DNA of 64,000 nucleotides from positions 434,001 to 498,000 of the forward strand of contig NZ_CP050975.2 of the NCBI RefSeq assembly GCF_012273515.2, read 5' to 3'. The stretch is from Streptomyces sp. RPA4-2. Lineage in GTDB: Bacteria; Actinomycetota; Actinomycetes; Streptomycetales; Streptomycetaceae. Both the position numbers and the translations under genes were made by a program. The notes below the pieces were generated by a model. It saw only the letters and a program-made list of their open reading frames with translations. It did not search any database and was not told where the DNA came from. Shown piece by piece: positions 52,182 through 59,403 of this stretch (the first letter of the stretch is position 1; every line of letters begins with the position of its first letter).

Positions 52182-52596
52182 GTGTTACAACCAAGTGGAC
52201 GGCGCGTCCGAGAACCCGCCGTCGGCCTGGTCGTCGTCGTACCCGGCCTGATGGCTGCGGTCACTGCTCCCCTGGTCACCATCGCCTCGGGACGGCTCGA
52301 CCGGCGTAAGGTCCTGATCGCTCTCGCGCTGTTCAGTGCCGCCTCCGACGTCCTGGCAGCGCCGGCCCCCAGCATGGCCGTGATAGCAGCGGCCAGGGTC
52401 CTGCTCGGCATCGGCGTCGGCGGATTCTGGGCGATGGGCGCGGGCGTCGCCGCTCGACTGGTGCCCGCCGAGGCCGTCCACCGGGCCACCTCGCTGATCA
52501 CCGCCGGAATTCTCGGCGGCCGGCTTCGCCCTGGGCGGCACGCTAGCCCTGCTCAGCGCGGCCACCCAACTTCGCCTCCGTCTGCAGGTCGGATGA
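52182..52596 (+). pseudogene. MFS transporter fragment
   Basis: A piece of a 12-helix MFS exporter (AraJ/ChlR-like): GLVVVVPGLMAAVTAPLVTIASGRLDRRKVLIALALFSAASDVLAAPAPSMAVIAAARVLLGIGVGGFWAMGAGVAARLVP, ending ATSLITAGI. That is helices 2-4 with the DRRKVL motif A. A short in-frame deletion or frameshift near 52515 then joins it to AGFALGGTLALLSAATQLRL in another frame, ending at 52596. The N-terminus and the second half are missing. The AT-rich stretch around 52170-52195 before it is probably the old promoter. It is not functional. Confidence 0.7.
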
Positions 52597-52725
52597 CGCC
52601 CCAACCCGTCGACCACCGCGGAGGCGCACCGGTTACGGCCGGAACGCCCCATCGGCGTCCACACCCGGTCAGCGGGGGCCGGTCGCGTGCGTCGGTGGCG
52701 CGACGCGACCGGAGGGTCGCCGGGT

Positions 52726-54174
52726 TCAGTCGCGGTACGCCTTCATCAGGTGGAGCCACACCTCGCTGATCGTCGGAAAGCAGGGCACGGCGTGCCAGAG
52801 ACGGTCCATGGTGATGCCTCCGGCCACGGCGACGGTCGCCGAGTGGAGGAGCTCTGCCACCCCGGGGCCCACGAAGGTGACGCCGAGGAGGTGGTGACCG
52901 TCCAGGTCGACCACCATCCTGGCCCGTCCCCGGTAGCCGTCCGCGTACAGGTACGCCCCCGGAACCGCGCCCATGTCGACGTCGACGACCTTGGTCCGGT
53001 GGCCCGCCCGTTCCGCCTCGGCCGCGGTGAGTCCGACGGAGGCGGCTTCGGGGTCGCAGAAGAAGACCTGGGGGACCGCCTGAAAATCGGCGGTCGTGGC
53101 ATGGGCTCCCCACACTGCCGTGTCGAGGCTCTCTCCGCGGGCGAGGGCTCCGATGGCCTCTCCGGCGATGCGGGCCTGGTACTTGCCCTGGTGGGTGAGG
53201 AGGGCGTGGTGGTTGACGTCACCCGCCGCGTACAGCCACCCGCCGTCGACCCCGCGGACGCGGCAGGCGTCGTCGATGTCCAGCCAGGTTCCGGGGGCGA
53301 GCCCGACCGTGTCCAGGCCGATGTCGTCGGTGTGCGGGGTGCGTCCGGTGGCGAAGAGGACCTCGTCCGCTTCGAGTTCGGCGCCGCCGGCCAGGCGCAC
53401 GGTGACGGGCCCGTCGGGGTCGGGCCTGCTCAGTGACACCACGTCGGTGTTCGTGCGCACGTCCACACCCGACTCCGCCAGGCCGTGCGCCACCTCTTCC
53501 CCGACGAAGGGCTCCATACGCGACAGCAGAGCGGATCCTCGGGCCAGGAGGGTGACCCGTGCGCCGAGGCCCTGCCACGCGCTCGCCATCTCGACGGCGA
53601 CACCGCCCCCGCCGATCACGACGAGGCTGCCGGGCACCTGCTCGGAGTCGGTGGCTCTGCGGTTGTTCCACGGGCGCGCCTCCTCGATGCCGGGAAGGTC
53701 GGGGACGAAGGCGCCGCTGCCCGTGCACACCACGACCGCGTGCCGCGCCTCCGTCATGTGCTGTGCACCGTCCGGGCCCTCCACGGCCACGCGTCGTTCC
53801 CCCACGAGCCGCCCGTGGCCGCGGACCAGCGTGGCCCCCAGCGCCGTCATGTTGTCGGCCTGCCCACTGTCGTTCCAGTCCGCTACGACACGGTCCCGGC
53901 GCGCGAAGGCACCGCGCGGGTCCACCGTGCCGGTGACCGCGGCGCTCGCCCCCTCGACCCGGCGTGCGTCGGCGACGGCGACGACGGGTCGCAGCAGCGC
54001 CTTGCTCGGGATGCAGGCCCAGTACGAGCACTCGCCGCCCACGAGTTCGCGCTCGACCAGGGCGACCGAGAGGCCGGCGGCCCGCGCCCGCTCGAGCACG
54101 GTCTGGCCCACGGGGCCGGCACCCACCACGATGACGTCGTGGACATCGGCGTTGTCATGCGGCGTCGTTTCCAT
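52726..54174 (-). CDS. Pyridine nucleotide-disulfide oxidoreductase (mercuric/dihydrolipoyl reductase-like)
   Basis: 482-residue FAD enzyme with the class I disulfide reductase order: FAD Rossmann GAGPVGQTVLERARAAGLSV, redox pair Cys-x4-Cys in GGECSYWACIPSK, NAD(P) Rossmann VIGGGGVAVEMASAWQGLG, ATGRTPH and the FAD-binding AAGDVNHHALLTH, then a dimerisation domain. The C-terminal HPT motif, whose His is the proton carrier in this family, reads PCFPTISE, with Phe in place of His. The CSYWAC subgroup therefore probably uses a different acid/base or substrate. ATG 54174 has GAGG seven bases upstream. The substrate is unknown; a role in thiol or redox defence is inferred. Confidence 0.88.
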   Translation of the reverse strand: METTPHDNADVHDVIVVGAGPVGQTVLERARAAGLSVALVERELVGGECSYWACIPSKALLRPVVAVADARRVEGASAAVTGTVDPRGAFARRDRVVADWNDSGQADNMTALGATLVRGHGRLVGERRVAVEGPDGAQHMTEARHAVVVCTGSGAFVPDLPGIEEARPWNNRRATDSEQVPGSLVVIGGGGVAVEMASAWQGLGARVTLLARGSALLSRMEPFVGEEVAHGLAESGVDVRTNTDVVSLSRPDPDGPVTVRLAGGAELEADEVLFATGRTPHTDDIGLDTVGLAPGTWLDIDDACRVRGVDGGWLYAAGDVNHHALLTHQGKYQARIAGEAIGALARGESLDTAVWGAHATTADFQAVPQVFFCDPEAASVGLTAAEAERAGHRTKVVDVDMGAVPGAYLYADGYRGRARMVVDLDGHHLLGVTFVGPGVAELLHSATVAVAGGITMDRLWHAVPCFPTISEVWLHLMKAYRD

Positions 54175-54251
54175 GACACATCCTCATTCGTCTGTAAGGG
54201 GGTGTTGGGTGCTGCTCTCACCGCGCAACCGGCAGGCACCGGTCACGACGC

Positions 54252-54488
54252 TCAAGGGACCGCATGGCAGCGGACGCGGTCGGTCGTCCCGTTCAGCAGA
54301 GCTTCGAGTACGAGCGTGTCGCGGCGGATCCGGGTCACCAGGAGACCCCTCACGGCTTCCAGAAACACCATCAGGTCGCGGTCGCTACGAGCGGTACCGA
54401 GGATCTCGTCACGGCCACACCGGCGCATCGTCACAGTCCGGCCCGCGGCCAGGGGCGGCTCACTCACAACGACCGGCGCGCTGATCAT
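54252..54488 (-). CDS. Small hypothetical protein
   Basis: 78-residue protein with fair third-position G/C bias: VVVSEPPLAAGRTVTMRRCGRDEILGTARSDRDLMVFLEAVRGLLVTRIRRDTLVLEALLNG. No signal peptide, membrane segment or known domain is seen; it looks soluble and partly helical. ATG 54488 lies close behind GCTGGGGTG. The frame extends to 54560 without a better binding site. It lies 77 bp upstream of the flavoprotein gene on the same strand, so it may share its transcript. Confidence 0.45.
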   Translation of the reverse strand: MISAPVVVSEPPLAAGRTVTMRRCGRDEILGTARSDRDLMVFLEAVRGLLVTRIRRDTLVLEALLNGTTDRVRCHAVP

Positions 54489-54663
54489 CACCCCAGCTTG
54501 CCCTGGAAAGGCCCGTCCAACGAGCCAACACCCCGTCGTCGAGGACCACCGGCCCGGCATGAGCGGCGCCGGATTCGCCCGAAATGCGGATAGCGGGGCA
54601 CGCTTCTCGGGGCAGCCATATCAATGGTATGTAAAAGTACTATAACGGTGATAAATTGGACAG

Positions 54664-55389
54664 ATGCAAGAACGGGCCGTACGTACCCGACAGCGGGTTC
54701 TGCGCGCCGCCGCGGAGCTCCTGGGCTCTCAGGGACGTGCGGGCATTTCGACGCGCGCCGTGAGCGCGGCGGCCGGCGTGCAGCCGCCGACCCTGTACCG
54801 GCTGTTCGGAGACAAGGACGGACTGCTCGACGCCCTCGCGGCATACGGCTTCCAGCGGTATCTGCGTGAGAAGCAGGCCCTCGAGCAGACCGACGACCCC
54901 GTCGCCGATCTGCGCCGGTCCTGGGACCTGCACGTCGAGTTCGGTCTCTCGCGGCCGGGTTTCTACGTACTGATGTACGGCGAAGGCCGTTATCGCGGCG
55001 GCATACCGGAGGGACTCGAGACCATCGCGATCCTCCGCCGGATTCTTGCCCGGGTGGCCGCAGCCGGCCGGCTGCGCATGAGTGTGGAGCGGGCCACCCA
55101 GCTCGTCCACGCCATGGGCCTGGGTGTCGTGCTGTCACTCATCGCGACACCCCCTTCCGAGCGGGATCAGAACCTGCCGACAGCAGCCCGCGAACACGCA
55201 CTGCGCATGATCACGACCGCAGGCACCGTCGAGGAGCAGAACGCGGACGTGGCACGCCGAGCCGCGGCCCTGCGCGAGGCGTTGTGCCAGGGCGACATCA
55301 CCCCGATGACATCGTCCGAGCGCGCACTCCTGGCGGATTGGCTCGACCGTCTCGCCGACGGGAGTCCCGCCGCCCGATCGACACCCTGA
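54664..55389 (+). CDS. TetR-family regulator
   Basis: 241-residue regulator. HTH about 5-52: VRTRQRVLRAAAELLGSQGRAGISTRAVSAAAGVQPPTLYRLFGDKDGLLDAL. The remainder (LRRSWDLHVEFGLSRPGFYVLMYGEGR, RMSVERATQLVHAMGLGVVLSLIATPP) matches the ligand domain of a large streptomycete TetR group. The upstream 50 bp are AT-rich and contain AGTACT and TATAAC, suggesting a promoter with operator. It ends 16 bp before the SpoIIE phosphatase gene, so the two form one transcription unit. The regulator may control this signalling gene. Confidence 0.9.
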   Translation: MQERAVRTRQRVLRAAAELLGSQGRAGISTRAVSAAAGVQPPTLYRLFGDKDGLLDALAAYGFQRYLREKQALEQTDDPVADLRRSWDLHVEFGLSRPGFYVLMYGEGRYRGGIPEGLETIAILRRILARVAAAGRLRMSVERATQLVHAMGLGVVLSLIATPPSERDQNLPTAAREHALRMITTAGTVEEQNADVARRAAALREALCQGDITPMTSSERALLADWLDRLADGSPAARSTP

Positions 55390-55405
55390 AGGAAGGACGG
55401 CGCCG

Positions 55406-57877
55406 ATGGCCAGAGCCAGGGACACGATGCCGGACGCCGGGCAAGGAGCCGGGCACACGGCCGGCACGGCCATGGCCGCGGTGGACGCACACGGAGTGGT
55501 GGTCGCGTGGGGCCGGGAGGCCGAGCGGCTCAGCGGCCTTTCGGCCACTGACGTGATCGGACGGTGCGCCGGGCGGCTGCTGGCGGACCCGGAGGTGATC
55601 CTGAGGGCGCCCGCCTTCACGGATCGGAGCCGCCGGGGGGACGGTTGGTCCGGGACAGCCGGGCTCCGCCGCGCCGACGGCAGCCTGCTGGATGTGTACC
55701 TGCGGGTCTGCCCCCTCACCGAGCGGGACGGTGGGGTGCGGTGGCTGGTCACCGCGACCGAGATGACCACTGTTCCCTCCTGGCCGATGAACGGGGCCGG
55801 CGTGCAGGCACTTCTCACCGGGGCGCCCATCGGCATCGCCGTGCGCGACACCGACCTGCGTTGCACCTGGGTCAACGACGCGCTGGCACTCCAGGACGGC
55901 ATCCCCCGTGAGAAGAGGCTCGGGCGCCGGCTGACGGAGGTGCTGCCGGGACCCGAGGCCGAGTCGGTCGAGGCGGTGATGCGGCTGGTCCTGAAGAGTG
56001 GGGAGCCGCTGGTCGATCACGAATACCGCACGTGGATGTCGACGAATCCACAGCAGGAACACTCGTTCTCGACCTCGTTCTTCCGTCTCGACGACGCCGA
56101 CGGGCGCACCTTGGGGGTGTGCGCCATGAGCGTCGATGTGACGGACCGGCAGCGGGCCCGCGAGCGCCTGGCCGTGCTCAGCGAGGCCAGTACCCGGATC
56201 GGCACCACGTTGGAGGTGATGAGAACCGGGCAGGAACTCGCCGACCTGGCCGTGGCCCGTATCGCGGACTTCGTCGCCGTGGACCTGGCGGAGTCCGTCG
56301 CGCTGGGCGAGGACTCGCTGGCGCGGCTCGGCTCGACGAACGGTTATGTGCCCGCCTTTCGCCGGGCGGGGGTGGCATCGATTCACGCGGGCAATCCGGA
56401 GTCGCTCTGGTCGCGCGGCGACGTCGTGTCCGTACCGGCCCCTTCCCCCTTCACGGAGGTCCTGGCCTCGGGTGAATCACATCTCGAACCGGTGGTCAAC
56501 GCCTCTCGAGGCACCTGGCTCGACCGGGATCAGGGACGGTCGGACAGGATGCGCACGCACGCGATGCACTCGCTGATGATCGTCCCGATCCACGCGCGCG
56601 GTGCGGTGCTGGGCGTGGCGGTCTTCTTCCGCATGGGCGACTCCGTGCCCTTCGAGGCGGACGACCTGCGGTTGGCCGAAGAACTCGTCGCTCGCGCCGC
56701 CCTGTCCCTGGACAGCGCCCGCCGCTATGTGCGCGAGCATGCCGCGGCCCTCGCCCTTCAGCGCAACCTGCTGCCAGGACGGCTCGACGGCGGAGTGGCC
56801 GTGGAAGTGGCATCCCACTACGTTCCCGCCGACACACAAAGTGGCGTGGGCGGCGACTGGTTCGACGTCATCCCGCTGTCCGGCGCCCGGGTCGCCCTGG
56901 TCGTAGGCGACGTGGTCGGGCACGGCATCAACGCCGCGGCGACCATGGGCCGGCTCAGGGCCTCGGTGCACACGCTCGCCAACATGGACCTGTGCCCGGA
57001 CGAGTTGCTGGCACACCTCGACGACACCATCTCGCGCCTCGACGCGGAGGACAGCGGCACTCCGGGACGCGTGGGCGCGGAGGCCGGCACCACCTGCCTG
57101 TACGCCGTTTACGACCCGGCCACCCGGCGCTGCACGATGGCTCGTGCGGGTCACCCGCCGCCCGTCGTGATCTCGCCGCAGGGCCGGGTCTGGGTCCCCG
57201 ACCTTCCGGCCGGTCTGCCGCTCGGTGTCGGGCCGGCCTCCTTCGAGGCGGTGGACCTGGAGCTGCCCGAGGGTTGTGTGATCGCCTTCTACAGCGACGG
57301 GCTCGTGGAGACCCGGGATCAGGACATCGACGCCGGGATACGTCGGCTGGGCACCGTCCTGGCACGACCGGACCGCCCTTTGGACGAACTCTGCACCGCC
57401 GCGTTCGACACCCTGCCGACCAGAGCCCTCGAGGACGACGCCACTCTGCTGCTGGCGCGGACGCGTTCGCTCATGCCGTCACAGATCGCCACCTGGGACC
57501 TGCCGCACGATCCCGTCGTCGTCGCGCACGCCCGGGCCCTGGCCACCGCCCAGTTGACCGGATGGGGGCTGGAGGCTCTCACCGCCACGACGGAACTCAT
57601 CGTCAGCGAGCTGGTCACCAACGCCGTACGACACGGTGCCGGCTCCATCACCCTTCGCCTCATCCGCCACGAGGTGCTGGTCTGCGAGGTGACCGACGCC
57701 AGTGATTCCGTCCCACGGCTGCGCCATGCCCGTCCGACGGACGAGGGCGGCCGCGGCCTCTTCCTCGTCGCGCAACTGTCCAGTCGGCGAGGCACCCGCC
57801 ACTCCTCCACCGGTAAAACCGTCTGGGCCGAGCAGGAAATCAACATGCCCGGGCCCTTGAGGACGCTGGAGGCGTAG
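55406..57877 (+). CDS. PAS-PAS-GAF-SpoIIE phosphatase-HATPase signalling protein
   Basis: 823-residue protein phosphatase/kinase that is expected to dephosphorylate an anti-anti-sigma factor (STAS protein) in response to light, redox or ligand signals. Order: PAS (about 15-125), PAS (130-250), GAF (255-445), SpoIIE/PP2C (450-690), RsbW-like HATPase (700-815, N-box ELVTNAVRHG with Asn739, G-box DEGGRGLF). The phosphatase acidic residues are intact: Asp484 in GGDWFD, Asp502 in GDVVGHG, Asp631 in YSDG and Asp677/678 in EDD. ATG 55406 has AAGGAAGGA upstream. It is an intact paralogue of the degenerate gene at 13586-15688; no STAS or sigma gene is adjacent. Confidence 0.95.
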   Translation: MARARDTMPDAGQGAGHTAGTAMAAVDAHGVVVAWGREAERLSGLSATDVIGRCAGRLLADPEVILRAPAFTDRSRRGDGWSGTAGLRRADGSLLDVYLRVCPLTERDGGVRWLVTATEMTTVPSWPMNGAGVQALLTGAPIGIAVRDTDLRCTWVNDALALQDGIPREKRLGRRLTEVLPGPEAESVEAVMRLVLKSGEPLVDHEYRTWMSTNPQQEHSFSTSFFRLDDADGRTLGVCAMSVDVTDRQRARERLAVLSEASTRIGTTLEVMRTGQELADLAVARIADFVAVDLAESVALGEDSLARLGSTNGYVPAFRRAGVASIHAGNPESLWSRGDVVSVPAPSPFTEVLASGESHLEPVVNASRGTWLDRDQGRSDRMRTHAMHSLMIVPIHARGAVLGVAVFFRMGDSVPFEADDLRLAEELVARAALSLDSARRYVREHAAALALQRNLLPGRLDGGVAVEVASHYVPADTQSGVGGDWFDVIPLSGARVALVVGDVVGHGINAAATMGRLRASVHTLANMDLCPDELLAHLDDTISRLDAEDSGTPGRVGAEAGTTCLYAVYDPATRRCTMARAGHPPPVVISPQGRVWVPDLPAGLPLGVGPASFEAVDLELPEGCVIAFYSDGLVETRDQDIDAGIRRLGTVLARPDRPLDELCTAAFDTLPTRALEDDATLLLARTRSLMPSQIATWDLPHDPVVVAHARALATAQLTGWGLEALTATTELIVSELVTNAVRHGAGSITLRLIRHEVLVCEVTDASDSVPRLRHARPTDEGGRGLFLVAQLSSRRGTRHSSTGKTVWAEQEINMPGPLRTLEA

Positions 57878-58053
57878 CCGTAGGTGTCGGCGTCGTGTCC
57901 GCGACGACCGGCGCGGGCCACACCCGCAGGCCCGCCTCCGGGACCCCGAACAGCGACAGCGGGACCCGGGAAGAGGGCGACCCCAACGGCTACCAGCGCG
58001 GGTGACGGACGCAGCACAAATGGTTGCGTTAAGTTAATAGACAAGTACTCAAC

Positions 58054-58335
58054 GTGACCTTCTGTCGAAATGGGCCCCTTGTGAACGAGCTGATCAAGTA
58101 CCTGCAGGACAACATGCTCATCGACTTCCGGGGCGAGATCACCCTGGAGACGGTGCGCGGCTTCCTCCGCGAGGACAACGGGAGGGAGGCCCAAGACCTC
58201 CTCAGGAAGGTCGACGAGGAGGAGGGCGTCCACGACATGCTGGTCACTCTGGCCGACAACCTGAAGGAGCACATCGAGGGAGGCGTCAACGCGAAAGCGC
58301 TCAGGGAGCAGCTCTCGCACTACTCGGAGTCGTAA
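58054..58335 (+). CDS. Small helical protein of unknown function
   Basis: 93 residues if it starts at GTG 58054, or 84 from GTG 58081 (VNELIKYLQDNMLIDFRGEITLETVRGFLREDNGREAQDLLRKVDEEEGVHDMLVTLADNLKEHIEGG). The protein is highly charged and predicted all-helical without signal or membrane segments. Neither start has a ribosome binding site, and the AT-rich DNA before them suggests a leaderless promoter. Good third-position bias supports a real gene, and a strong terminator follows. I do not recognise the family; its length and acidity fit a small stress or sporulation-associated protein, which is a guess. Confidence 0.7.
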   Translation: MTFCRNGPLVNELIKYLQDNMLIDFRGEITLETVRGFLREDNGREAQDLLRKVDEEEGVHDMLVTLADNLKEHIEGGVNAKALREQLSHYSES

Positions 58336-58346
58336 GCCCGGTATCA

Positions 58347-58388
58347 CTCCTGGTCTCACCGGGCAGAAACGTCCGGCGAGACCAGGAG
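58347..58388. terminator. Bidirectional terminator between convergent small genes
   Basis: Arms of 16 bp (58347-58362 and 58373-58388) with core CTCCTGGTCTC/GAGACCAGGAG and one mismatch, round a ten-base loop. It lies between stops at 58335 (plus) and 58403 (minus). Confidence 0.85.
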
Positions 58389-58402
58389 AACGCCCGGCGG
58401 GT

Positions 58403-58618
58403 TCACACCCGGAGCCCGTCCGCCGTGCGCTGAGGGCGGGTGACACTCAGCTCCACTCCGGCCCGAAGGTCCCCAGTGGAGCTGCTCGGGTGCAGCCGGA
58501 CCACGTCGCGCCGCAGCCGCGCGCCCTGCCCAGGAGACGCACCGGCCAGAGCCCGATAGGTGCGGGTGTAGGCCAGGTGCAGCTCGACCAGGTCGGGAGG
58601 GAAGGAATCACGCGCCAT
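58403..58618 (-). CDS. Small hypothetical protein
   Basis: 71 residues beginning MARDSFPPDLVELHLAYTRTYRALAG and ending with a disordered Thr/Ser/Arg-rich tail (PSSSTGDLRAGVELSVTRPQRTADGLRV). The N-terminal helix resembles that of a widespread streptomycete family of short proteins of unknown function. No signal, no membrane segment. ATG 58618 follows an AT-rich near-palindrome (CTCTTAATTAGAG area) and has no ribosome binding site, suggesting a leaderless promoter. The frame continues upstream to 58729 but without coding character. Confidence 0.55.
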   Translation of the reverse strand: MARDSFPPDLVELHLAYTRTYRALAGASPGQGARLRRDVVRLHPSSSTGDLRAGVELSVTRPQRTADGLRV

Positions 58619-58919
58619 ACTCTTAATTAGAGCACGTGTTCGATTTCCTGGGGCGCGATACCCCTCCCCCACATGATCCGGACCCGTTAGCCGTCCCTGC
58701 TCCCCTGGCCGACCAGGCGCCCGCTGCATGGGCGAGTTGGTCCCTCATTCCCCGGCCGCCGGGCGCTTGCGACCGGCCCGCGGCCAAGAGTTGCGCCCGT
58801 ACTGCTGGTCGCGGAACCGGCGAGGGTGCGGAAACTGTGTAGCTGGTGAGTTCGGGTGCCGGTATCGTCCGGTCTCCCGACCCGCCTTACCGGCGGCCTG
58901 CGTTCAGAGAGCGATACAG

Positions 58920-59273
58920 ATGACCAGCCGGCAAGCGGCGACGACCCTGTGGCGCCCCACCGGCCCCAAGGAGCTGGATCTGGTGCGGGAGCTGAACTGG
59001 CGTGCCTGGCCGCCCCGGCTGCCCGAGCAGCCGATCTTCTACCCGGTCCTCAACGAGGACTACGCGGTGCGGATCGCGCGGGACTGGAACGTGAAGCACG
59101 ACGGCGCCGGCTTCGTCACTCGTTTTGAGGTCGAGTCGGAGTTCTTGAGCCGGTATCCCATCCAGCAGGCCGGCGGGCAGACGATCCTCGAGCTCTGGGT
59201 TCCGGCCGAGGAGCTGGACGACTTCAACGCCCACATGGTCGGCGAGATCCAGGTGGTCCACGAGTTCCGCTGA
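58920..59273 (+). CDS. Hypothetical conserved protein
   Basis: 117-residue soluble protein with well-conserved-looking stretches: LWRPTGPKELDLVRELNWRAWPPRLPEQPIFYPVLNEDYAVRIARDWNVKHDGAGFVTRFEVESEFLSRYPIQQAGGQTILELWVPAEELDDFNAHMVGEIQVVHEF. I recognise this as a family of actinomycete proteins of unknown function (sometimes named after neighbouring ADP-ribosyl-related genes) but cannot assign an activity. It has no signal or membrane segment. ATG 58920 is the first start giving this conserved N-terminus; the upstream binding site is weak. It stands alone. Confidence 0.8.
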   Translation: MTSRQAATTLWRPTGPKELDLVRELNWRAWPPRLPEQPIFYPVLNEDYAVRIARDWNVKHDGAGFVTRFEVESEFLSRYPIQQAGGQTILELWVPAEELDDFNAHMVGEIQVVHEFR

Positions 59274-59403
59274 GGCGGGGAGGACGGTCGGCGGGGCCCG
59301 CTCCGGTGCGATGACCCGGGCGTGGCCGGTGTGATCACGGCGTCGGAGCGCGTACCAAAAAACTCCTGTGCACCGACTCGCACACTTCTGCGATCATCCC
59401 CGA

